Below the pieces are notes generated by a model. That model worked only from the letters and a program-made list of their open reading frames with translations, made no database searches and was not told the origin of the DNA. From an uncultured Prevotellaceae bacterium (GTDB lineage: Bacteria > Bacteroidota > Bacteroidia > Bacteroidales > Bacteroidaceae): a stretch of 6,724 nt of DNA. The position numbers and the translations under genes were made by a program. How positions within the stretch are numbered: the stretch's first letter is position 1; every line of letters starts with the position of its first letter. Shown piece by piece: positions 1 to 5,882 of this stretch. The stretch is from NCBI GenBank assembly GCA_947306845.1, contig CAMZHP010000183.1, positions 1-6,724 of the forward strand, in the 5' to 3' direction.

Positions 1-1230
1 GAAGTACGTCTGCCTGAAATCTACGACACCAAGGCCATGACGGTCACCACCCTCAGCATTTCCGAAGGAGCCGCCTGCAACGTCCGCCAGGGAGAGACAC
101 TCAATATGGAAGCCGGACGCGTGCTCCATGTCACCAACGGCGACACCTACCTCGATTGGACCGTCAGCGTGCGCCACGATGAGGCCCGTATCCTGCAGTT
201 CGTCATCAACGACATCTATACCGGTGCCATCGACCAGGATGCCAAGACTATCACGGTCTATGTGCCCGCCGCCATCGGTGTCAGCAACCTTGTGCCCACC
301 ATCACCTATAGCAAGGACGCCACCATCACCCCTGCCTCTGGCGTAGCACAGGATTTCTCGGAGCCTGTCAAATACACCGTGAAGAACAATTCGGCAGAGT
401 CGGTCTATACTGTCACCGTGATTGCCATCGACAAACCCAAGGCCCTCTTCATCGGATCTGCTCCCACCATGAACGACCTCGACCCCGAGGCCAAGGAAGC
501 ATGCCAGTGGATGCTGGGCAACGTGGGAGGCTCACTCTACGCCTCGTTCAGCGACCTCCGTTCCGGCACACTCGACCTCTCCGACTGCAAGGTCATCTGG
601 TGGCACTGGCACGTGGACGGTGGTGTGGACGGACATGACGTCTTCGCCGCCAAGGCTACCGATGCCCTCGATACGAAAAACGAGCTGCGCCAGTTCTATG
701 AGAATGGCGGTTCGTTGCTCCTCACACGCTACGCCACCAACCTGCCATCGTTCATCGGCGTGACGGGTGATGACGAGTGGACCACACCCAACAACTGCTG
801 GGGACAGAACGAAGACGCTGCCGAACTGTGTGGCGGACCTTGGAGTTTCCGCATCTTTGAAGGACAAAACAACCACCCGCTGTGGGCGAACCTCATCGCC
901 GGTGACAATCCGCAGGAAGTCTATTGCACAGATGCCGGCTACCACATCACCAACTCAACAGCGCAATACCACATCGGTACAGACTGGGGAGGCTATGACG
1001 ACCATGCAGCCTGGGAGGCCCGCACTGGCGGACGCATCCTCGGCGTGGGCGGCGACGGTGCTGTCGTGGCATGGGAATATCTGCCTCACGATGGCCGTGG
1101 CGGAATCATCTGCATCGGTTCTGGCTGCTACGACTGGTACTCCTATACCTTCGAGGCAGGCTACGTGGAGAACTTCCACAAGAATATCTCTATTATGACT
1201 CAAAACGCATTCAACTATTTAACTCGATAA
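1..1230 (+). CDS. Surface glycan-binding protein with Ig-like repeats and a DUF4960 domain (5' end missing)
   Basis: The frame is open from base 1 (first codon GAA), so the 5' end and any lipoprotein signal lie outside the window; 409 residues are visible. Residues 1-63 look like the end of one Ig-like (DUF5018-type) repeat and about 64-142 form a second, with the typical ITPASG...F..PV.YTV pattern and a closing YTVTV strand. Residues about 146-407 match DUF4960, including a WWHWHVDGG segment near 200-208 and a GGSLLLTRYAT strand that recalls glutamine-amidotransferase-like folds. DUF4960 proteins are known from Bacteroides fructan loci, where BT1761 is a surface levan-binding lipoprotein encoded beside SusC/SusD and a GH32 enzyme. 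The GH32 gene starts 6 bases downstream here, so I infer fructan capture at the outer surface. No catalytic role is evident. The family call is from remembered sequence pattern; ligand specificity cannot be read from the sequence. Confidence 0.88.
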   Translation, partial: EVRLPEIYDTKAMTVTTLSISEGAACNVRQGETLNMEAGRVLHVTNGDTYLDWTVSVRHDEARILQFVINDIYTGAIDQDAKTITVYVPAAIGVSNLVPTITYSKDATITPASGVAQDFSEPVKYTVKNNSAESVYTVTVIAIDKPKALFIGSAPTMNDLDPEAKEACQWMLGNVGGSLYASFSDLRSGTLDLSDCKVIWWHWHVDGGVDGHDVFAAKATDALDTKNELRQFYENGGSLLLTRYATNLPSFIGVTGDDEWTTPNNCWGQNEDAAELCGGPWSFRIFEGQNNHPLWANLIAGDNPQEVYCTDAGYHITNSTAQYHIGTDWGGYDDHAAWEARTGGRILGVGGDGAVVAWEYLPHDGRGGIICIGSGCYDWYSYTFEAGYVENFHKNISIMTQNAFNYLTR

Positions 1231-1236
1231 TGCCTT

Positions 1237-2844
1237 ATGAAAAAGATGATAAATATCCTTTATGCTGGTTTGATTTGTTGCGCTTTTGGCACAACAACCA
1301 GCTGTGATGAAGACTCCTATGGCGACGCTCCTCACGACTGGGCCAACACCACCAACTTCTTCGCCTCTACCGATGACGCCGGCTTCCAGACCTACTACAC
1401 GCCCTCCATCGGCCGCTGCGGCGACCCCATGCCCTTCTACGATGCGAAGGCAGACAACTTCAAGGTGCTCTACTTGCAGGAGTATGACAACAATGGTGCC
1501 TGCTACCATCCATTCTGGGGTGTCTCAACCAAAGACGGCGCCACCTATGAATCACTCGGTGAAGTCATCCCCACCGGCACCTCCACTGCACAGCAGGATG
1601 CCTCGCTCGGCACGGGATGCGCTGTCTACAACGAGCAGGATGGCCTCTACTACATCTATTACACAGGCTACAACGTGCTGCTGCCCAACCGCGAGGTCGT
1701 GATGCGTGCCACCTCGCCCGACTTCAAGACTTGGACCAAGGACAACAACTGGGTATTGAAGGGTACTGACTACAACTATGCCGCCACAGACTTCCGCGAC
1801 CCGCAGGTGTTCAAGGCAGATGACGGCCTCTGGCACATGGTCATCTCCTCCAACCTCAAGTTCGCCGATTTCAAATCATCCGACCTCAAGACTTGGGAAC
1901 ACGTCGGCTCGTTCAACATGGTATGGGACCGAATGTGCGAGTGCCCCGACATCTTCAAGATGGGTAACTATTGGTACATGATCTACAGCGAGGGCTACCG
2001 TGCCCCTTGGAGCCGCAAGGTGAAATACATGATGGCCACCTCGTTTGAGGGACTGAAGGCCTGTTTCGGCGACCCAGGAGCCAATTGGCCCAAGGATGGC
2101 CATGAGGGCGTGCTCGACAGCCGTGCCTTCTATGCCGCCAAGACAGCCTCCAACGGTCAGGAACGCTACATCTGGGGCTGGTGTCCCTACCGTGTGGGCA
2201 CCACCATCCATGACCGCAACATCAACGTCGGTGCTGATGGCGAACCAGCCTGGTCGGGCGCTTTGGTCTGCCACAAACTCATCCAGCACGCCGATGGCAC
2301 CCTCACTCTCGGTGCAGTGCCTGCCATGGCTGCCAAATACAATAAGGAGCAGTCTGTCGCTATCATGGCAAGCAACGGCAGTAGCGCTGCAAGCGGAAGT
2401 GTGACCGGCGCCGTGACCCTCAACGGCGACAATGCCTTCGTACTCTTCTCTCGCCTCGGCACCGCCAACCACCTCTCTTTTGATGTCACCACATCCAACA
2501 ATTGGGACAAGTTCGGCATCTCCTTCGTCCGTGGCACTGACTCTGAGAAATACTACACCATGGTGGTGAATCCCGAGAACGAAAACACCCGCAAGGTGAA
2601 TTTCGAGCAGGAAGGGTCAGCAGGCAAGGGCTTCATCGAGGGCATCGACGGCTACAATTTCCAGCGTCCGGCAGACAACAAGTACCACATTGACATTTAC
2701 ACCGACAATTCCGTCGTTGTGATGTACATCAACGATGTCTGTGCCTATACCCAACGCATCTACGGCATTCAGAAAAACTGCTGGAGCATCAACAACTATG
2801 GTGGCTCCGTGACCGTCAGCGACGTCCGCATCACCCAACAATAG
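1237..2844 (+). CDS. Glycoside hydrolase family 32 lipoprotein (fructan hydrolase, probable levanase/inulinase type)
   Basis: The 535-residue protein should hydrolyse beta-fructosidic bonds. Residues 1-22 form a lipoprotein signal ending TTTS, with the lipid-bearing Cys at 23. The acidic DED at 24-26 resembles the Bacteroidetes export signal for outer-surface lipoproteins. The five-bladed propeller spans about 50-365. The likely triad is Asp63 in GDPMPFYD (nucleophile), Asp188 in FRDP (transition-state stabiliser) and Glu235 in ECP (acid/base). Residues about 375-535 look like the beta-sandwich C-terminal module of GH32. The nucleophile segment lacks the usual WMNDPNG form, so this is a divergent subgroup. 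The gene starts 6 bases after the DUF4960 gene and is followed by a terminator, so it is probably the last gene of the locus. ATG 1237 is chosen because it gives a complete signal peptide; no Shine-Dalgarno sequence is visible. Substrate (levan, inulin, oligofructose) and endo/exo mode cannot be decided. Confidence 0.93.
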   Translation: MKKMINILYAGLICCAFGTTTSCDEDSYGDAPHDWANTTNFFASTDDAGFQTYYTPSIGRCGDPMPFYDAKADNFKVLYLQEYDNNGACYHPFWGVSTKDGATYESLGEVIPTGTSTAQQDASLGTGCAVYNEQDGLYYIYYTGYNVLLPNREVVMRATSPDFKTWTKDNNWVLKGTDYNYAATDFRDPQVFKADDGLWHMVISSNLKFADFKSSDLKTWEHVGSFNMVWDRMCECPDIFKMGNYWYMIYSEGYRAPWSRKVKYMMATSFEGLKACFGDPGANWPKDGHEGVLDSRAFYAAKTASNGQERYIWGWCPYRVGTTIHDRNINVGADGEPAWSGALVCHKLIQHADGTLTLGAVPAMAAKYNKEQSVAIMASNGSSAASGSVTGAVTLNGDNAFVLFSRLGTANHLSFDVTTSNNWDKFGISFVRGTDSEKYYTMVVNPENENTRKVNFEQEGSAGKGFIEGIDGYNFQRPADNKYHIDIYTDNSVVVMYINDVCAYTQRIYGIQKNCWSINNYGGSVTVSDVRITQQ

Positions 2845-2923
2845 AGGAGCGGTATTGTCAGTCAGTCGACAATGATCCCCCAAAATGGATTTGACTTTAC
2901 TTGCTGACTGAACCACAACCTCT
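2843..2923 (+). other. Inverted repeats in the 3' untranslated region of the fructan locus
   Basis: ATTGTC (2854-2859) pairs with GACAAT (2868-2873) around an 8-base loop. Alternatively TCAGTCAG (2858-2865) pairs with CTGACTGA (2904-2911). AGAGG (2843-2847, overlapping the stop codon) can pair with CCTCT (2919-2923) to close the structure. The first two pairings exclude each other. There is no T-tract, so this is not itself an intrinsic terminator. It could stabilise the 3' end of the messenger, but short repeats like these also arise by chance. Confidence 0.2.
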
Positions 2924-2928
2924 GCGAC

Positions 2929-2992
2929 AAATGACAACATGGGCAACATTGAGTAGAAAAAGAAACTCGTTGCACCATGTTGTCATTTTTTT
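2929..2992 (+). terminator. Intrinsic terminator of the fructan-locus transcript
   Basis: A perfect 13-bp stem pairs 2929-2941 with 2976-2988. It continues inward as GCAAC/GTTGC (2943-2947 with 2969-2973) and GAGT/ACTC (2951-2954 with 2965-2968), with an A-rich loop at 2955-2964. The stem runs into seven T (2986-2992). It lies 84 bases after the GH32 stop and just before the next promoter, so it separates the two transcription units. The upstream side lacks a comparable A-tract, so it works mainly for the plus strand. Confidence 0.87.
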
Positions 2993-2999
2993 GATTAAA

Positions 3000-3031
3000 T
3001 TTGGAAGAATGACGTTTATTTCATATTTTTG
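3000..3031 (+). promoter_or_regulatory. Bacteroidetes-type sigma-ABfr promoter for the yjbQ operon
   Basis: TTTG at 3000-3003 and TATTTTTG at 3024-3031 match the Bacteroidetes -33 (TTTG) and -7 (TAnnTTTG) elements exactly, with a 20-base spacer (the usual range is about 19-21). Transcription should start near 3036-3040. It sits just downstream of the preceding terminator and about 125 bases upstream of the chosen YjbQ start, leaving a long leader that contains a 37-codon reading frame. Confidence 0.78.
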
Positions 3032-3057
3032 CATAACTAACAATTCCTTCATTGACC

Positions 3058-3171
3058 ATGATAAAACTGATAGCTTTGCTGATGACTCTGTTTGTAATGA
3101 CTTCAGCATGGTTGGACGAGAAAAATGGTTATAGATATTTATGCTTATTTACTTATGATTCAGCAAATTGA
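3058..3171 (+). CDS. Possible small hydrophobic peptide (37 aa) overlapping the YjbQ start
   Basis: ATG 3058 opens a 37-codon frame that ends at TGA 3169-3171. The peptide begins MIKLIALLMTLFVMTSAW, a positive residue followed by a hydrophobic stretch of about 13 residues, like a signal peptide or a single membrane segment. A polar tail (LDEKNGYRYLC...) follows. The start lies about 20 bases after the expected transcription start, and the end overlaps the YjbQ ATG (3155) by 17 bases in another frame. That geometry would allow translational coupling. It could be a real small protein, a leader peptide, the remnant of a longer gene, or chance. I do not recognise a family. Confidence 0.3.
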   Translation: MIKLIALLMTLFVMTSAWLDEKNGYRYLCLFTYDSAN

Positions 3172-3568
3172 GATATCCCTAAAACCCATGTCCCGGGGGG
3201 TTCATCTGGTGACCAATGAGATTCTTCGCCAATTGCCCAAATTGCCACAAAAGGGAATCGTGAACATATTCTGCAAACATACAAGTTGTGGACTGAGCAT
3301 CAATGAGAATGCTGATCCAGATGTTCGGGTAGATATGGAAACCATTTTCAACCGCCTGGTGCCGGAAAACCGTCCTGAATACGAACATACACTGGAGGGT
3401 GCTGATGACATGCCTGCCCATGCGAAGTCAACACTAAGCGGTGTGAGCCTGAGCATCCCCATAACAAATGGACGCTTGAATTTGGGAACCTGGCAGGGAA
3501 TCTACTTTTGTGAGTTCAGAAACCATGGCGGAACAAGATATTTGGTAGTAACAATAATTGGAGAATAA
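3155..3568 (+). CDS. yjbQ: YjbQ family protein (UPF0047, secondary thiamine-phosphate synthase type)
   Basis: From ATG 3155 the protein has 137 residues, the usual length of this single-domain cytoplasmic family. It starts MIQQIEISLKPMSRG, a typical family N-terminus, which is why I prefer 3155 to the in-frame ATG at 3125 that would add ten atypical residues. Conserved motifs are HTS (42-44), NENADPDVR (50-58), DDMPAHAKS (84-92) and LGTWQGIYFCEF (110-121); the His and Glu residues in these are likely active-site or metal-site positions. Escherichia coli YjbQ has weak thiamine-phosphate synthase activity that can replace ThiE when overproduced; the true physiological role is unsettled. The gene is first in a tight unit with a nitroreductase (4-base gap) and RidA (12-base gap), under the promoter at 3000-3031. 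Family assignment is very secure, function is not. Confidence 0.94.
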   Translation: MIQQIEISLKPMSRGVHLVTNEILRQLPKLPQKGIVNIFCKHTSCGLSINENADPDVRVDMETIFNRLVPENRPEYEHTLEGADDMPAHAKSTLSGVSLSIPITNGRLNLGTWQGIYFCEFRNHGGTRYLVVTIIGE

Positions 3569-3572
3569 CAAA

Positions 3573-4190
3573 ATGGGTAAAAATTTTTTAATTGGCGCAG
3601 CCATTGCTCTGCTGACATTGGCAGGATGTTCTCGTAATAACGAGCCTGCAAGTAATTCAACGTCATTCGACGAAGTGCTGTCCTCCAGGAGAAGTGTTCG
3701 TAGCTACGATGCCTCGAAGAAAATCTCAGAGGCAGAGGTCCGTGAGCTGATAAAAGATGTCCAGGAGACTCCTTCATGGGCAAATCAGCAACCAACAAAG
3801 TATTATGTCGCGATCAGCGAAGAGAAACTGGCTGCCGTGCAAGACATGGTAGGTGGTAACAAAGAACGTATCAAGGATGCTCCGGTGCTGATTGTCTCTA
3901 CCTTTGAGAAGGGAAAATCGGGTTTCTTCCAAGGAGGCCAGGCCAATGAAGTGGGCGACGGCTGGGGAGCATACGATAACGGTCTGAGCAACTGCTATCT
4001 CATCCTGAAGGCAAGGGCAATGGGATTTGATACCCTGATTATGGGTATGCGTGATGCGGATGCCCTCAGAACACTGTTTGAAATTCCTGAAAATGAGACA
4101 ATCATGGCTGTTATTTCACTGGGGTATAGAGCATCGGAGCCCAGTCGGCCAGAACATAGGCCATTGGATGAAATCGTCAGATTTTACTAA
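3573..4190 (+). CDS. Exported lipoprotein of the nitroreductase (FMN-dependent) family
   Basis: The 205-residue protein has a clear lipoprotein signal: hydrophobic core at residues 5-17, lipobox LAGC, lipidated Cys19. The mature part is a nitroreductase fold. SSRRSVRSYD at 37-46 carries the Arg/Ser residues that hold the FMN phosphate, PSWANQQP at 67-74 is the flavin-contacting segment, a GM(R) segment and ISLGYRASEP follow, and the chain ends with the typical RPLDEIVRFY. Family members reduce nitro compounds, quinones or other acceptors with NAD(P)H and FMN. An envelope location is odd because NAD(P)H is cytoplasmic and no Tat twin-arginine motif is present. A TTG at 3558 could lengthen the N-terminus by five residues, but ATG 3573 gives the normal short signal. 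The gene lies between yjbQ and ridA and is surely co-transcribed. Substrate is unknown. Confidence 0.92.
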   Translation: MGKNFLIGAAIALLTLAGCSRNNEPASNSTSFDEVLSSRRSVRSYDASKKISEAEVRELIKDVQETPSWANQQPTKYYVAISEEKLAAVQDMVGGNKERIKDAPVLIVSTFEKGKSGFFQGGQANEVGDGWGAYDNGLSNCYLILKARAMGFDTLIMGMRDADALRTLFEIPENETIMAVISLGYRASEPSRPEHRPLDEIVRFY

Positions 4191-4202
4191 ATAATCAGTG
4201 AT

Positions 4203-4583
4203 ATGAAAGTAATAAGTACCAAAAAGGCACCAGCTGCCATCGGCCCATACAGCCAGGCTATACAAGTAGGAAATCTCGTCTATACCTCAGGGCAAATACC
4301 CATAGATCCCGCTACGGGACAGTTCGTAGAGGGAGGTATCAAGGAACAGACACGTCAGTCGTTGCTTAACGTGAAGGCAATTTTGGAAGAGGCTGGCTTG
4401 ACGATGGGTCATGTAGTGAAAACGACCGTGTTCATGGCAGATATGAATGATTTTGCAGCTATGAATGCAGTCTATGCTGAGTTTTTTGCAGAGCCTTATC
4501 CTGCCCGTTCTGCTGTGGCTGTAAAGACATTGCCAAAAGGTGCACTGGTAGAAATTGAGGTCCTTGCTTTTTCCGACGACTAA
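4203..4583 (+). CDS. ridA: RidA family reactive intermediate/imine deaminase
   Basis: This 126-residue protein is a full-length, archetypal RidA (YjgF/YER057c/UK114 family). RidA is a cytoplasmic homotrimer that hydrolyses reactive enamine/imine intermediates such as 2-aminoacrylate, made by PLP enzymes, to keto acids and ammonia, and so protects PLP enzymes. Key features are GPYSQA (14-19, with Tyr16), YTSGQIP (27-33, with Ser29), the signature PARSAVAV at 100-107 with the substrate-binding Arg102, and Glu117 in LVEIEV (Arg/Glu spacing as in E. coli RidA Arg105/Glu120). The presence of the Arg marks it as an active RidA subgroup member rather than Rid1-7 types that lack it. It is the last gene of the yjbQ unit, 12 bases after the nitroreductase stop. 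No convincing terminator follows. Confidence 0.96.
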   Translation: MKVISTKKAPAAIGPYSQAIQVGNLVYTSGQIPIDPATGQFVEGGIKEQTRQSLLNVKAILEEAGLTMGHVVKTTVFMADMNDFAAMNAVYAEFFAEPYPARSAVAVKTLPKGALVEIEVLAFSDD

Positions 4584-4609
4584 AGTCGGACCGTAATTTC
4601 TAAACCTAA

Positions 4610-4716
4610 TGGGCAAGGCAGTGAGAAGCCCCTTCTCTGTATGGTTGATAAGCTACCAGGGTAGGGCTGCTTACAAATTTTATATGCCCAATCGGAAATT
4701 GATAGAAACAGCTATC
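4610..4716 (+). other. Gap with several inverted repeats, possible structured RNA leader
   Basis: The 140-base gap between ridA and the winged-helix gene holds no gene, but can fold. TGGGCA (4610-4615) can pair with TGCCCA (4685-4690). Inside lie GAGAAG/CTTCTC (4623-4628 with 4632-4637, loop CCC) and AGCTAC/GTAG..GCT (4651-4656 with 4661-4668, two-base bulge). This gives a three-way-junction outline. A separate hairpin GATAG/CTATC (4701-4705 with 4712-4716) sits just before the start codon. I recognise no known riboswitch class (the TPP, cobalamin and SAM motifs I know do not match) and no consensus promoter. It may be an mRNA leader, the ridA 3' end, or chance pairing. Confidence 0.27.
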
Positions 4717-4723
4717 AGCAACG

Positions 4724-5773
4724 ATGGAAGGTATGAATCCAATAGCTATCCGACTTCTTAATCAACAACTTGCTGCACCTCAGTTCAGTAATCCTGCTGA
4801 AGTTGTCAGCTATATGGGTGCCATGCAGGCACAGGAATATCGTATGGTAAGATGGGGCGTGGAGATGCGCACACGCAAACCGTCGCATAAAGCTTTCAAA
4901 GAGGCATTCGACAAAGGGAAGATCATCCGTCTTCACCTCATGCGAGGCACGTGGCAACTGGTGTCGGCAGATGACTACTGGATGATGATTGACCTCTGCG
5001 CACCCAAAGCCATTGCTGTGACGAGGGGTTGGATGAGCAGCAATAAGATATCCCTCCCTGATAAGGAACTGCATCTTGTCAGGGACATCCTTGCCCAAAC
5101 CGCTGCTGATCTGGGAAGTGCGACAAAGGAAGACTTCGTAGAAGCTTTGGCTCGAAAGGATATCAGGATGGATGATCATCGGTTATCATACCATATCCGT
5201 ATGGCGGAAATGTCAGGGACACTCTGTAGTGGTGAGTTGCTTCCTTATAAAGCTACCTACGCACTTGCTTCGAACAAGGTGAAACAGAAAGAGAAAATGG
5301 ACAGAGACGAAGCTCTGATGCATTTTACCTATAAATACTTTCGAAGCCGCCAACCTGCAACATTGGAGGATTTTGTATGGTGGTCAGGACTAAATTTCAG
5401 TGACTGCCGCAAGGGCATTTCGCTATTGGGTGATAGCATTTGCAAAGTAAAATATAATGAACGGGAATTCTATCTGACCAATGGTTGCCGCACACGAGGT
5501 TTCAGAAAGGGAAAGTTCCTTCTGATTCCTCCCTACGACGAATATCTTATCAGCTACAAGAGCCGTGATATCGTCCTTCCCCCGGAACATAAACACTATG
5601 CCCACAACAATAGTGGTATTTTTCAGCCAGTTATCGCTTATGACGGAAAGATATGCGGAAATTGGTCTCCTTTCCTCAAAGACTGCCGAGTATCATTCTT
5701 TGAAGATCGCTTTGGCCCGGATGAAGTAAAGGAGGCTTGGCAAGTTTATCAGGTTTTTCAAAATAAAAAGTAA
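4724..5773 (+). CDS. Winged helix DNA-binding protein, HTH_42 (AlkZ/YcaQ-like DNA glycosylase superfamily)
   Basis: The 349-residue protein matches the HTH_42 family (Pfam PF06224) over its whole length. The superfamily includes Streptomyces AlkZ and E. coli YcaQ (AlkX), DNA glycosylases that remove bulky alkyl adducts and unhook interstrand crosslinks using tandem winged helices. Counting from ATG 4724, Gln35-Ala36-Gln37 in the MQAQEYRMVRWGV segment corresponds to the catalytic Q-x-Q motif of AlkZ. The HLMRGTWQLV segment at 71-80 is the second family hallmark. PPYDEYLISYK (near 267-277) and a VIAYDGKICGNWS beta-hairpin region near the C-terminus are typical too. Glycosylase activity is inferred; many members are annotated only as DNA-binding. 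An in-frame ATG at 4733 (MNPIAIRLLN) is an equally plausible start and fits the family N-terminus. The gene is probably separate from ridA, with a 140-base gap and no clear promoter seen. Confidence 0.9.
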   Translation: MEGMNPIAIRLLNQQLAAPQFSNPAEVVSYMGAMQAQEYRMVRWGVEMRTRKPSHKAFKEAFDKGKIIRLHLMRGTWQLVSADDYWMMIDLCAPKAIAVTRGWMSSNKISLPDKELHLVRDILAQTAADLGSATKEDFVEALARKDIRMDDHRLSYHIRMAEMSGTLCSGELLPYKATYALASNKVKQKEKMDRDEALMHFTYKYFRSRQPATLEDFVWWSGLNFSDCRKGISLLGDSICKVKYNEREFYLTNGCRTRGFRKGKFLLIPPYDEYLISYKSRDIVLPPEHKHYAHNNSGIFQPVIAYDGKICGNWSPFLKDCRVSFFEDRFGPDEVKEAWQVYQVFQNKK

Positions 5774-5882
5774 GCCTGTTTGATCTGAATGGCGGCTTTA
5801 TCCTGATGGATTTGGGCATTGGCATGAAAAACATTGAGACTGGTTCTGGATGATAACTGAGATATATCAAAGAGAAAAGTGT

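Noticed and set aside
532..945. Minus-strand open frames inside the fructan genes (for example 532-945 and 1876-2472)
   Set aside because: They are antisense shadows of GC-rich coding DNA, with no recognisable protein features and plus-strand genes that are clearly real.
3125..3154. Longer YjbQ start at ATG 3125
   Set aside because: The ten added residues (MVIDIYAYLL) are not typical of the family, while ATG 3155 gives the standard length and N-terminus.
4572..4590. Hairpin TCCGAC/GTCGGA around the ridA stop codon as a terminator
   Set aside because: The stem is only 6 bp and no T-tract follows, so termination here is not supported.
4610..4690. tRNA or known riboswitch in the gap before the winged-helix gene
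   Set aside because: The piece near 4651-4668 faintly resembles a tRNA D-arm, but there is no acceptor stem, anticodon arm or T-arm, and none of the riboswitch motifs I know is present.
5774..5882. Promoter for the secreted unknown protein gene
   Set aside because: TTTG at 5779 and TGGATTTG at 5807 resemble the two elements, but the 24-base spacer is too long and the -7 box has a mismatch. No better pair is seen.
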